Below, piece by piece: positions 24,498 to 33,027 of a DNA stretch of 43,620 bases; the stretch's first letter is position 1, and each line of letters opens with the position of its first letter. Source of the DNA: JBDRHL01 sp043816955 (GTDB taxonomy: Bacteria > Planctomycetota > Phycisphaerae > Sedimentisphaerales > CAYZTY01); contig JBDRHL010000125.1 of NCBI GenBank assembly GCA_043816955.1, positions 1-43,620 on the forward strand. Reading direction: 5' to 3'. Made by a program: the position numbers and the translations under genes. The notes under the pieces are model-generated. The model had not been told where the DNA came from. It saw nothing but the letters and a program-made list of their open reading frames with translations, and searched no databases.

Positions 24498-25016
24498 GTG
24501 GATTTAAGCCAGTGCAGATTAACATATTATCCATCACCGGTCTTGGCGGGCAGAGCCAAGCCGGTGGAGCAGATCAGCGATGATATAAAACAACTTGTCG
24601 AAAAGATGAAGGAAATGATGTTGAAGAATTGCGGTATAGGTTTTGCTGCGCCGCAAATTGGAATTCCTCTTCAGATATTTGTGGTTTCGGCGGATGTAGC
24701 ACAGAACAGTGAGCAGGTTTATATTAATCCGACAGTTACCGGCAGCGGTCAGCTCGATGTGATGGAAGAGGGTTGCCTGTCAGTTCCCGGCGTACAGGGG
24801 AAGATACGAAGATACAGCAAATGTACGGTTACAGCGACGAATATGGAGGGTAAGCAGTTTACAGAGCACGCTGAAGGCCTTTTGGCCAAGGTACTGCAGC
24901 ATGAATATGATCATCTACAGGGGATGTTGATAATAAACAAAATGAGCCAGTTGGCGAAAATGACGGTACGCAAAAGGCTCAAGGAACTCAGACAGATTTA
25001 CGAAAATGATCGATAA
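24498..25016 (+). CDS. def: Peptide deformylase
   Basis: Metallohydrolase removing the formyl group from nascent-protein N-termini. All three motifs are present: GIGFAAPQIG, EEGCLSVPG (the metal-binding Cys) and QHEYDHLQG (HExxH). 172 residues is normal. The GTG at 24498 has GGAG 9 bases upstream. Followed directly by fmt, a common pairing, since Fmt adds the formyl group that Def removes. The C-terminal helix KRLKELRQIYEN is typical of the family. Confidence 0.96.
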   Translation: MDLSQCRLTYYPSPVLAGRAKPVEQISDDIKQLVEKMKEMMLKNCGIGFAAPQIGIPLQIFVVSADVAQNSEQVYINPTVTGSGQLDVMEEGCLSVPGVQGKIRRYSKCTVTATNMEGKQFTEHAEGLLAKVLQHEYDHLQGMLIINKMSQLAKMTVRKRLKELRQIYENDR

Positions 25017-25026
25017 GGTTTTTGTG

Positions 25027-25980
25027 ATGAGGTTGGTCTACTGCGGCAGTGGGAAATTTGGTCTTCCGTGCTTAAAAGGGATTTATGCATCAGACAATGT
25101 GCTGGTTCACGTATTTACACAGCCGATGCGGACGGCAGGTCGCGGTAAGAAGCCGAAACCGACGCCGGTAGCCAGGTGGGCTGCGGAGAATTCGGTTTTG
25201 TATACGGAGACAGCGGATATTAACGCGCCTGAAATGGTGGAGAAGATTTGCTCTGCAGAACCTGACTTGCTGGTAGTAGCAGCATTTGGTCAGAAGATCA
25301 GCAAAGAAGTTATTGAATTACCGGGTAAGGGTGCGATAAATGTGCACGGTTCCCTGCTTCCGAAGTACCGGGGGGCGGCGCCGGTAAACTGGGCGATAAT
25401 TAACGGCGAAAATGAAACGGGCGTTAGTATAATCACACTTGCAAGCGAGATGGATGCAGGCAGGATTCTCTCGCAGATCGGGACAATTATCCATCCGAAT
25501 GACACGGCTGAGACGCTTGAGAACAGACTTGGTGAAATTGCTGCGCCTTTGCTTACAGAGACAATCGCAAAAATTGCAGCAGGGACAGCAAAATATACGG
25601 TTCAGGATGAATCTGCGGTGAGCAGGGCACCTAAGCTGAAGAAATCCGACGGGTATATTGATTTTAATGAATCGGCGGTAAGACTTACTAACCTGATTCG
25701 CGGTCTCTGGCCCTGGCCCGGGGCACAGGCTGATTATGTTTCGCGTAAGAGCGAGAAATGCTGCCGTGTAACTATCGCACAGGCAGTTGCTGTGCCGCGC
25801 GGAGGCGGGCAGGTGTATCCGTCCGGTGTAGTTGATCAAAGTCTTAATGTTACATGCGGGCAGGGCGGTCTGAGGATTCTCAAGATCAAGCCGGCAGGGG
25901 GCGGCCTTATGGAGTTCAGGGACTTTGTCAATGGAAGGGGTACTTCACCCGGGGATTTATTCATGAAGATTGACAGATAG
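25027..25980 (+). CDS. fmt: Methionyl-tRNA formyltransferase
   Basis: Formylates initiator Met-tRNA using 10-formyl-THF. The N-terminal formyltransferase domain has INVHGSLLPKYRGAAPVNWA with the catalytic Asn-His and loop, and VSIITLASEMDAG with the catalytic Asp. The C-terminal OB-like domain begins near residue 205. The frame opens upstream at ATG 25006, overlapping def by 11 bases, but the ATG at 25027 has AAGG at 25015-25018, correctly spaced, and starts MRLVYCGSGKFG as expected. About 317 residues. Forms a def-fmt-rsmB operon. Confidence 0.95.
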   Translation: MRLVYCGSGKFGLPCLKGIYASDNVLVHVFTQPMRTAGRGKKPKPTPVARWAAENSVLYTETADINAPEMVEKICSAEPDLLVVAAFGQKISKEVIELPGKGAINVHGSLLPKYRGAAPVNWAIINGENETGVSIITLASEMDAGRILSQIGTIIHPNDTAETLENRLGEIAAPLLTETIAKIAAGTAKYTVQDESAVSRAPKLKKSDGYIDFNESAVRLTNLIRGLWPWPGAQADYVSRKSEKCCRVTIAQAVAVPRGGGQVYPSGVVDQSLNVTCGQGGLRILKIKPAGGGLMEFRDFVNGRGTSPGDLFMKIDR

Positions 25981-25984
25981 CCTG

Positions 25985-27364
25985 ATGTCAGCGGTTGGTA
26001 CAGCTGCGGCGAGGGAGATCGCTTTTGAGACCCTCAACCGTTTTAAGATCAAGCGTCATGACGCCAGTCAGATACTTCATGAGATTATAGAGCGGACCGA
26101 TGAAAAACAGCGGGCCACCGACCTTGTTTTTGGTACGATAAGGAATCTTCGTGCCATCGACGGTGTGATCGAAAGTGTTGGCCAAGTTCCGATTCATCGT
26201 ATCTCCAAAGGGGTACTGAACCTGATACGTATGGGTGCTTATGAGCTTTTTTACGTACCTGCTACGGCTGAATACGCAATTGTGAGTGAAACGGTTGAAC
26301 TAGCCAAGGTGCGGCTGGGCAAAAAACATGCCAACTTTGTAAACGCGATACTTCGCAGGATTCAGCGTGATATAGTCAATCGAAAAGCGGTCCTGTCGGA
26401 TGCAAACAGGGCAAGAGTTCTTCCGCAGACGTCTGAGCAGGGCTGTGAGTTCAACGGTGAAATACTGCCGAGGTTTGAGACAAATCCTGCTGAATACCTC
26501 AGTTGTGCTTTTTCGATACCACTTTGGCTGATAAAACAGTGGGCTGATGAATTCGGTATGGAGCAGACAAAGCAAATCTGCTTTGCTTCCAACCGCAGGG
26601 CAAGCATATATATCCGCGTCAACCGCCTGAGAACGACTGTCGAACGGGTTGTAGAGTTGTTCGAGGCTAAAGGGCTTCGCTGCCGGGTTGTGCCTGGTAC
26701 TTGTATGGTGCAGATCAGATCAGGCAGTGCGGTCAGTGAGCTTCCCGGCTATTCAGAAGGGTTTTTTACGGTGCAGGACCTGAGTGCAGGGCGTGCGGCA
26801 GAGCTCCTTTCGGCAAAATCGGGCGGACTTATAGCAGATCTTTGCGCTGCGCCCGGCGGAAAGACTACTCAACTGGTAGAGATTATGAAGGACGAAGGGC
26901 GTGTCATAGCTACTGATATTGATGCGAAACGCCTGGAAAAAGTCGTGGAAAACTGCCGTAGACTGCGAATCGGAATATCGCAGTGTGTTGAGTATGAGAA
27001 ATTTGGCGCTTTGGTGAAAGAGGCGGGACTTTTCGATGCGGTTCTGGTTGATGTACCATGTTCTAATACAGGTGTTCTTGCGCGACGCAGCGAGGTCCGG
27101 CTGAGAATAACGGATGAAATGATCGGGCATCTGGCGGAGATACAACAGGGGCTTCTTAACAAAGCCGCGGAAATCCCCTTAAAAATGGGCGGGAAGATTT
27201 GTTACAGTACGTGCAGCATACAACATCAGGAGAACCGTTGCATTGTTGACAGTTTTCTATCGGGCAGAAAGGATTTTGAACTTGAGGCTGAGAAAATTAC
27301 ACTTCCCTCATGCGGAGAGTTTGATTGCGATGGCGGGTATTGCGCAATTCTGCTCAGGAAATAG
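25985..27364 (+). CDS. rsmB: 16S rRNA (cytosine-967-C5) methyltransferase RsmB
   Basis: SAM-dependent m5C methyltransferase of 16S rRNA. An N-terminal NusB-like RNA-binding domain (to about residue 140) is followed by the Rossmann domain with DLCAAPGGKTTQL (SAM motif I), DVPCSNTGVL with the first catalytic-site Cys, and CYSTCSIQHQEN with the second. About 459 residues, slightly longer than E. coli RsmB. The frame can be extended to a TTG at 25970 before the fmt stop; the ATG at 25985, 4 bases after that stop, is preferred. No clear Shine-Dalgarno is seen, so translation may be coupled to fmt. Confidence 0.94.
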   Translation: MSAVGTAAAREIAFETLNRFKIKRHDASQILHEIIERTDEKQRATDLVFGTIRNLRAIDGVIESVGQVPIHRISKGVLNLIRMGAYELFYVPATAEYAIVSETVELAKVRLGKKHANFVNAILRRIQRDIVNRKAVLSDANRARVLPQTSEQGCEFNGEILPRFETNPAEYLSCAFSIPLWLIKQWADEFGMEQTKQICFASNRRASIYIRVNRLRTTVERVVELFEAKGLRCRVVPGTCMVQIRSGSAVSELPGYSEGFFTVQDLSAGRAAELLSAKSGGLIADLCAAPGGKTTQLVEIMKDEGRVIATDIDAKRLEKVVENCRRLRIGISQCVEYEKFGALVKEAGLFDAVLVDVPCSNTGVLARRSEVRLRITDEMIGHLAEIQQGLLNKAAEIPLKMGGKICYSTCSIQHQENRCIVDSFLSGRKDFELEAEKITLPSCGEFDCDGGYCAILLRK

Positions 27365-27411
27365 ATGTTGATTGCAAGGGCGTCAAAGAAAGAACAAGGA
27401 CAGTCCACATG

Positions 27412-27510
27412 TTTTCCACAAAATTAAATTAGCCGGTGTACAATCTGTTGAGAATAAATTTTTTTTTCGCGTAAACCAATATGTTTTAACAACGTCTTTC
27501 GTGTGGAAAA
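27412..27510. promoter_or_regulatory. Candidate DnaA-binding region / oriC upstream of dnaA
   Basis: Two identical DnaA-box-like 9-mers, TTTTCCACA, lie in inverted orientation: + strand at 27412-27420 and minus strand (TGTGGAAAA) at 27502-27510, each one mismatch from TTATCCACA. Between them is an AT-rich stretch with a run of Ts near 27460-27467, suitable for unwinding. The region runs from the rsmB stop to the dnaA start. Two boxes are few for a full origin, so autoregulation of dnaA is an equally good reading. Confidence 0.45.
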
Positions 27511-27529
27511 GAATTTTGGCAAAAAGTCG

Positions 27530-27558
27530 TTGATTAAATTGGTTGGAGAGAATAGTAT
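27530..27558 (+). promoter_or_regulatory. Candidate dnaA promoter
   Basis: TTGATT at 27530-27535 and TAGTAT at 27553-27558 are separated by 17 bases, each matching consensus at 4 of 6 positions. It sits just downstream of the inverted DnaA-box pair, so DnaA binding could control it. Weak by itself. Confidence 0.3.
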
Positions 27559-27635
27559 TTTGTGATGTCAATTTAGCTTCATTGATGTTTAGGCAATTAT
27601 CATTCTCATAGACTATGGAGTTGGGGAGTGTCACT

Positions 27636-29042
27636 ATGTCGATTATTGTCAAGGATGAGGTTTCTGCTGTCAAGGATGCAATTGCTGAAAGTATCGGTCA
27701 GCAAAAGTTTCGTGTATGGTTTAAGAACTCAACGGAATTTACGCTGACGGAAAGTTATCTCAAAGTTGGTGTACCGAATCACTTCATAGGCAGCTGGATC
27801 GAAAATCATTACAGTAACGAGATCAGCCGGGCGGTGCGCAGTGTTACGGGAGGCAGCAGAAAGGTGATTTTCAACATTGCGCCCGAGCTGTCCGGGCAGC
27901 AGCGTCGTACACAACTTGATTCACAGGCGCAATCTGTTCGAATGGGCCGGAATCCGTTTCGTGGTGTAAAACAAACAGACAGGGGACCTCAGTGTCAGTT
28001 GAAACTGACGCTTGAGAGTTTTGTTGTCGGACGATCCAATCAGCTTGCTTACAACGCAATTCAAACGGTTGCAAGGGAGACAAAGAGTCCCTTTAATCCA
28101 CTTTTTCTGCATGGAGGCTACGGTCTGGGTAAAACGCATCTGCTGCAGGGTATTTGTAACGCAGTTCAGACCAGCAGGTCCGGATCGGTATGTATTTATG
28201 TGTCAGCGGAGGACTTTACCAATCAGTTTGTGCTGGCCTTGAAGACGCGAAAGCTGGAGGCTTTTAGGCGGCGATTCAGACAAACGGATTTGTTGGCGAT
28301 CGACGATATTCACTTCCTGGCCAGCAAGCCATCAACGCAGGAGGAGTTTCTGCATACTTTTAATACGATAGACCTGGCGGGCAGGCAAGTTATTCTTGCC
28401 TCGGATGCTCACCCGAAAATGATCGGTGAGTTATCCGAAAGCCTGGTCAACAGGTTTGTTTCAGGGATGGTAGTTAAGATAGATCCACCCGATCTTGAGA
28501 CCCGCTACCGCATCTGCCAGCAGCGTTGTGAGCTGATGGATGTGCACATTCCGCCGAACGTTCAGAAGTATGTGGCGGAGAATCTGCGTACAAACATTCG
28601 TGAACTGGAAGGGGCGCTTTTGAAAATTGTGGCTTTTGCGGCACTTGACGGCCACAGGGTATCGCTTGATATGGCCAAGGAGGTTCTTGAAGAACATATT
28701 GCAAGGACTGATCCGATCATACACATCTCGGACATTGAGACAGCGGTAGCAACGTTTTTCGGGATTACACCGGCTGACATTCACTCGTCCAGAAAGGACC
28801 GGACAATCAGCCTTGCCCGATCGTTCAGTATGTACCTAGCTCGGAAACATACGAGGATGTCTTATCCGGAGATAGGTAAACTGCTTGGGAATAAAAATCA
28901 TGCGACGGTGATTCTGGCTTGCCGAAAGATCGAGGGTCACCTTGAGCAGAATACCGATCTGAACTGGATAGGCCTGTCAGGCAATAGAATCGTAAAAGCA
29001 AGAAATCTTCTGGATAAGCTGGAAGAATCGATCGGGCACTGA
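27636..29042 (+). CDS. dnaA: Chromosomal replication initiator DnaA
   Basis: Binds DnaA boxes and melts the replication origin. Domain I spans about residues 5-80 (QQKFRVWFKNS; SWIENHYSNEI). The AAA+ domain has Walker A GGYGLGKTHLLQGI near 163-176 and Walker B LLAIDDIHFL. Domain IV carries the box-recognition helix-turn-helix with the signature NKNHATVILACRKIE near residue 430. A frame extension to ATG 27615 exists, but GGGGAG at 27623-27628 fits the ATG at 27636. About 468 residues. dnaN does not follow; an MFS gene does. It comes after rsmB with about 270 bases of control region. Confidence 0.97.
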   Translation: MSIIVKDEVSAVKDAIAESIGQQKFRVWFKNSTEFTLTESYLKVGVPNHFIGSWIENHYSNEISRAVRSVTGGSRKVIFNIAPELSGQQRRTQLDSQAQSVRMGRNPFRGVKQTDRGPQCQLKLTLESFVVGRSNQLAYNAIQTVARETKSPFNPLFLHGGYGLGKTHLLQGICNAVQTSRSGSVCIYVSAEDFTNQFVLALKTRKLEAFRRRFRQTDLLAIDDIHFLASKPSTQEEFLHTFNTIDLAGRQVILASDAHPKMIGELSESLVNRFVSGMVVKIDPPDLETRYRICQQRCELMDVHIPPNVQKYVAENLRTNIRELEGALLKIVAFAALDGHRVSLDMAKEVLEEHIARTDPIIHISDIETAVATFFGITPADIHSSRKDRTISLARSFSMYLARKHTRMSYPEIGKLLGNKNHATVILACRKIEGHLEQNTDLNWIGLSGNRIVKARNLLDKLEESIGH

Positions 29043-29048
29043 GCCGAA

Positions 29049-29083
29049 ATAAGGCGGCATCGTAGGGACCGAAGCCGCCTTAT
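29049..29083 (+). terminator. Hairpin after dnaA
   Basis: ATAAGGCGGC at 29049-29058 pairs perfectly with GCCGCCTTAT at 29074-29083 around a 15-base loop, beginning 6 bases after the dnaA stop. There is no T run, so it may be a processing or protecting hairpin or one arm of a tandem terminator. Confidence 0.5.
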
Positions 29084-29105
29084 CTGCATACGAAAGGAGG
29101 AGAGA

Positions 29106-29153
29106 ATGCTTTCTACAAATTATACGCTGCTGATCTGCATTGGTTCGTGGTAA
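29106..29153 (+). CDS. Possible 15-residue micro-ORF with a perfect Shine-Dalgarno
   Basis: A 15-codon frame, MLSTNYTLLICIGSW, lies between two strong hairpins downstream of dnaA. It is preceded by AAAGGAGGAG at 29093-29102, a full complement to the 16S rRNA 3' end, 5 bases before the ATG. No annotated gene in this window has a longer Shine-Dalgarno match. The peptide is hydrophobic in the middle. It could be a real micropeptide, a leader/regulatory peptide or chance; no conservation can be judged here. Confidence 0.25.
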   Translation: MLSTNYTLLICIGSW

Positions 29154-29168
29154 TTTAAGGTATGAAAG

Positions 29169-29197
29169 AAGCGAGGCTGTTTCCGACAGCCTCGCTT
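29169..29197 (+). terminator. Likely intrinsic terminator
   Basis: AAGCGAGGCTGT at 29169-29180 and ACAGCCTCGCTT at 29186-29197 form a perfect 12-bp GC-rich stem with a TTCCG loop, followed by only a short TTT. This is the strongest hairpin in the window and the best candidate for ending the dnaA transcript. Confidence 0.6.
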
Positions 29198-29510
29198 TGG
29201 GTCGCCGGGAGGATCTCGGCGTCTCGGTTTTGGATGGTTGTGAAGTCCTTCCTTATTCAAAAGTACGTACTAGCGCAAATGGGGTTCGCGTGTAATTTGG
29301 GATAGCTGCCATTTTGCATTGTAAGTTTTTTGATCAAAAGCGGTTGGGAATTCCAGAAAATTTTCGCATAGTAAAATTATGCAAAGATATAATGTGGCAA
29401 GTACCTAAAAAACTTCAGAATACCTTGCAATAACAGCAGAACTTACTACTATTTGGCGATAGGTCTACTTGATATGGTATTGTAAATCTGAGTAATTCCG
29501 GGCTCCTATT
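29198..29510. other. AT-rich spacer upstream of the MFS-HEAT gene
   Basis: About 310 bases without a gene. It contains TTTTGATCAAAA, a perfect 12-bp palindrome, at 29328-29339, and a TATAAT at 29388-29393 preceded by the short inverted repeat GCATA...TATGC at 29366-29382. No good -35 box is seen. A promoter for the MFS gene, possibly repressed at these palindromes, is the likely content. I see no RNA gene. Confidence 0.35.
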
Positions 29511-31787
29511 ATGGCAGTATCCGAGCGGCTGACAGATGCTGAAAAAATCCGGCGGCTTCCATGGCTTATAGCGGCGTCGCTTTGCACAAATATTTTTGTG
29601 GTGCTGACCTTTATCGGGTCAATTTTTGTCCTTTTTCTGAATGAGCTGGGGCTGGATAAGAGTCGAATAGGTATTGTGCTTTCGCTGGTTCCTTTTTGCC
29701 AGATAATCGGGCTTTTTACATCTTCGCTGGGCGTGCGTTTCGGTTTTAAGCGTATATTTCTGGTTTTTTATTCCATACGTAAAGTGGTAATAATGTTCAT
29801 TTTGCTGACGCCTCTTGTGGTTCAGCATTACGGGCTGGAAGGAGCTTATTGGTGGGTGGTTGGGATTATTCTGGTTTTTTCACTTACCCGCTCGGTTGCT
29901 GAGAGCGCATCGCTGCCCTGGATGCAGGAAATAGTGCCTAATAATATACGCGGCAAATTCAGCGCGATCAACAGCATCGTCTCTACAATAGGCATAATCT
30001 TTGCAGTTGCCATAGGGGGCTATGTTATAAGTCATTTCACCGGATTGGGCAGATTCGTATCACTCATGGCCGGCGGCATAAGTGTCGGGATGGTATCTGT
30101 GCTGCTTTACTCGCACCTGCCGGCGGGTTCGCCTGTTCACCACTCGCAGCGCGAGCATGTTGGTTTAACAGCGGTAGTAAAGAGCTTAGGGGACCCGAAC
30201 TACCGAAGATTTCTTGTGGGGATGGGGCTGGCGATAGTGGCCTTGGGAGCAATGTTTTCATTTGTGCCATTGTTCCTGAAGGAACAGATTGGAATTCAGG
30301 CAGGGCATGTTGTCTGGATTGACATGGGAGCTCTGATCGGTTCAGGATTGTTCTGCTATTTATGGGGCTGGGCTTGCGATCGTTATGGGAGTAAGCCTGT
30401 AATGATTACTTCTCTGTGTCTTGTGATTCTGCTGCCCATATCCTGGTTTTTGATGCCGAGAAACAGTCCTTACAGCGGTTATTTTGCCTTAGTGGTGTCT
30501 TTTATCCTGGGTATTGCCAATATCGGCTGGGTGTTTAGTTTCTCGCAGTATCTGTTTGTAACGGCAGTTCCCGTTGAGAAGAAGGCTGCTTACATGTCGG
30601 TTTTCTTTTCGTTGACCGGCTTGCTAGCAGGTGCTGCACCATTGTTTGCCGGGCAGTTGCTTGAAGTATGCAGACCTATTAATGCAGGCTTCGCTTTTTT
30701 TCATTTTGACCCTTATACACCTCTTTTTGCGATCGGGTTTGGTCTGTTGATTTGTGCAATTTATGTTATTTCCACTCTTGCGCCTGACGGAGCCATAAGT
30801 ACACCCGAGTTTGTGGGGATGATTTTCCAGGGTAATCCGATAATGGGGGTCAGCAACATCATGCGTTACAGTCGGGCGGGCGATGAGGCCGATCGGATCA
30901 AAGTTACTGAACGAATGGGAGATGCCAAAACCCTTTTGAATTTAGAAGAGCTGGTCGAGGCACTTGAAGATCCGAGCTTTAATGTGCGTCATGAAGCAAT
31001 CACAGCTATCAGTAAATTGCCGTCTCATCCGAAACTGGTTGATGCGCTGGTTATGGTGCTTGGTGGTAATCAGCCTGATTTGTCTCTTACGGCGGCTTCG
31101 GCATTAGGCAGACTTGGCGATAAAAGCGCGATAATAGCCCTGCGGGAGACGTTATTGAGCGAATATTCGCTGCTGCAGGCGCGGAGTGCTCGAGCGTTGG
31201 CAATGCTTGGGGACACAGCAAGTATAGATTTTATGATGAATAAGCTTATGGAAGAGCCGGATGAGGGTCTTAAGATAGCCTATGCATCTGCGCTAGGCGC
31301 CTTACATGCCGGCGAGGCGTTGGAGGGTATTTTGTCCTTGTTGCATACCGTCGAAGACAAAAGCAGTCGCAATGAGCTTGCTTTAGCTGTTGCGAGAATC
31401 ATAGGTGCAGAACACTATTATGTGCGTCTGCTGCGAAGATTCAGAAAAGACCCTGCTACAGTTTCGGCGCAAATGGTGCGTTCTTTCAAGCAGCGATTGG
31501 TTTTGCCTCGTTCAGATGTTCAGATGTTTCAGCGCCGGATGGAGGACTGTTCCGGCTACTTTGCGGCCTGCAAGTGGGAGGAAGGTCTTGAAATGCTGTG
31601 CACCGTCGGCGGGGAGATTCTGCAAGGTATCAGTCCCAATCTGCCTGCGGCAGGGGTGCTGGACGAATGTATCCAAAGATTGTGTGAATTCGGCAGCAGC
31701 AGGGATGAATATATTGTTCTGATACTTCATGCGCTTCGGCTAATCCTGCGAGTTAAACAATCCCGCGGCGACATAGACCCTGGCTAG
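29511..31787 (+). CDS. MFS transporter fused to a HEAT-repeat domain
   Basis: A 758-residue two-part protein. Residues about 15-430 are a major facilitator superfamily transporter with 12 hydrophobic helices; RFGFKRIF after helix 2 and the CDRYGSKPV loop match MFS motif A-like loops. From about 470 to 620 it has HEAT-like repeats of roughly 30 residues (NVRHEAITAISKL; SLTAASALGRLGD; QARSARALAMLGD; KIAYASALGAL). A final helical part of about 130 residues follows. The HEAT domain would be cytoplasmic. Substrate unknown. No Shine-Dalgarno is evident. It follows dnaA but is probably separately transcribed. Confidence 0.85.
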   Translation: MAVSERLTDAEKIRRLPWLIAASLCTNIFVVLTFIGSIFVLFLNELGLDKSRIGIVLSLVPFCQIIGLFTSSLGVRFGFKRIFLVFYSIRKVVIMFILLTPLVVQHYGLEGAYWWVVGIILVFSLTRSVAESASLPWMQEIVPNNIRGKFSAINSIVSTIGIIFAVAIGGYVISHFTGLGRFVSLMAGGISVGMVSVLLYSHLPAGSPVHHSQREHVGLTAVVKSLGDPNYRRFLVGMGLAIVALGAMFSFVPLFLKEQIGIQAGHVVWIDMGALIGSGLFCYLWGWACDRYGSKPVMITSLCLVILLPISWFLMPRNSPYSGYFALVVSFILGIANIGWVFSFSQYLFVTAVPVEKKAAYMSVFFSLTGLLAGAAPLFAGQLLEVCRPINAGFAFFHFDPYTPLFAIGFGLLICAIYVISTLAPDGAISTPEFVGMIFQGNPIMGVSNIMRYSRAGDEADRIKVTERMGDAKTLLNLEELVEALEDPSFNVRHEAITAISKLPSHPKLVDALVMVLGGNQPDLSLTAASALGRLGDKSAIIALRETLLSEYSLLQARSARALAMLGDTASIDFMMNKLMEEPDEGLKIAYASALGALHAGEALEGILSLLHTVEDKSSRNELALAVARIIGAEHYYVRLLRRFRKDPATVSAQMVRSFKQRLVLPRSDVQMFQRRMEDCSGYFAACKWEEGLEMLCTVGGEILQGISPNLPAAGVLDECIQRLCEFGSSRDEYIVLILHALRLILRVKQSRGDIDPG

Positions 31788-31825
31788 CAGACGGCGGAGG
31801 TGGTCACCAACGCCGGCGCAGCATA

Positions 31826-32788
31826 TTAGATTGCTTCGATCGTAGATGGAGGCTTGGGTGCTATGTTGTATGTGACGCTGACTATGCCGGGTACCTCACG
31901 GATGATCTGGTCAGCAAGACGCTGAAGGAGATCGAATCCGAGCCTGGTAGGTGTTGCGGTTCGCGCATCAACGCTGTCCCAGCAGCGCAGCTCAATCTGC
32001 TGGCCGAAATCGCGTTTGCCGTTGCGCATTCCGGTTACCCGGTCTTCATGAAGGATTGCCATGTACTGGAACGTATGTGTGTCCTTGAGTAATCGTTCGA
32101 CAACAGCGGTTGCCTTTCGGACAGTTTCGATGCGCTGTGGGGTGATCCGGCCTATCACACGCGCCGCAAGCGCCGGGCCTGGAAACGGGATGCGGTCGAA
32201 CAGCTCGGCAGGAAGGCCGAGGGCTTTTCCTATCTTTCTGACGCCGTCCTTGCGAAGCTGAATAAGCGGCTCGATTATGTGGTAGCCGAAAGCCTCCTGT
32301 GGGTCGATACCGAGCTGCTTGAAGACATTGTGCTGGCGTTTGATTCCTGCGACGGTCTCGTCGACATCTGTCAGGATAGTTCCCTGGAGAAGATATTTAG
32401 CTCCGCTTTGCCTGACAATGCGTCCGAATACATTTTTGTAGAATGTCTGGGTAACAGCTTCTCGCTTTTCTTCGGGATCTGTGATTCCCTTAAGGGCGGC
32501 GAAAAATTCGTTTTTTGCATCGACTACTTCGACTGTGACGCTGAGTTTCCGGAAAAAGAGCACGACCTGCTCAGCCTCTCGTTCGCGCATAAGACCGTTT
32601 TCGATGAAAACGGTTTTAAGCTGTTCGCCCAGTGCTCGATGCCCGAGCATGGTAACCGTGGATGAATCGACACCTCCAGACAGGGCGTTAATCGCAGTTC
32701 CGTCTCCAACGGTATCCTTTATCTGTTTGATCTTTTCTGTGATGAATCTCTCGGGGTCAAGTTCCTTTGCGGTAATCTCCTCAGTCAT
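31826..32788 (-). CDS. GuaA-type ATP pyrophosphatase (GMP synthase-like), stand-alone
   Basis: 320-residue protein aligning with the ATP-pyrophosphatase and dimerisation halves of GMP synthase, with no glutamine amidotransferase domain. Start ERFITEKIKQI is like the archaeal two-subunit form, and the PP-loop ALSGGVDSSTV is intact near residues 38-48. Several signature motifs differ: KSHHNVG appears as KRQHNVF, PDVIES as TDVDETV, RHPFPGPGL as RIPFPGPAL, and the C-terminal KPPATIEWE as KPPSTIEAI. It may therefore be a specialised paralogue. AAGGAG precedes the ATG. The amidotransferase subunit is not in the window. Confidence 0.8.
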   Translation of the reverse strand: MTEEITAKELDPERFITEKIKQIKDTVGDGTAINALSGGVDSSTVTMLGHRALGEQLKTVFIENGLMREREAEQVVLFFRKLSVTVEVVDAKNEFFAALKGITDPEEKREAVTQTFYKNVFGRIVRQSGAKYLLQGTILTDVDETVAGIKRQHNVFKQLGIDPQEAFGYHIIEPLIQLRKDGVRKIGKALGLPAELFDRIPFPGPALAARVIGRITPQRIETVRKATAVVERLLKDTHTFQYMAILHEDRVTGMRNGKRDFGQQIELRCWDSVDARTATPTRLGFDLLQRLADQIIREVPGIVSVTYNIAPKPPSTIEAI

Positions 32789-33027
32789 GTTGCGAACTCC
32801 TTTTCAACTAACGTTCTTTATCGGCATAATTATATTGCTTGATTGTATAAGACCTTTCGATATTCATGTTATTCGTTATTTCTTTTAAGATCAAGCGAAT
32901 TATTTGCTTCTTACCTTCCGGCAGAATTCAACGATGTGAAGTTACAATACTATTTGGCTGTTCGTTTCCTATCCAGCTTATTGGTATTAGAGGGGATCAT
33001 GATAGTTTATGGGCCGAATATATTTTG
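32789..33027. other. Spacer upstream of the GuaA-like gene
   Basis: 239 bases, AT-rich, between two minus-strand genes. A minus-strand TATAAT (plus ATTATA at 32829-32834) is suitably placed about 40 bases from the start codon, but I see no -35 partner. No other structure is clear. Confidence 0.35.
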
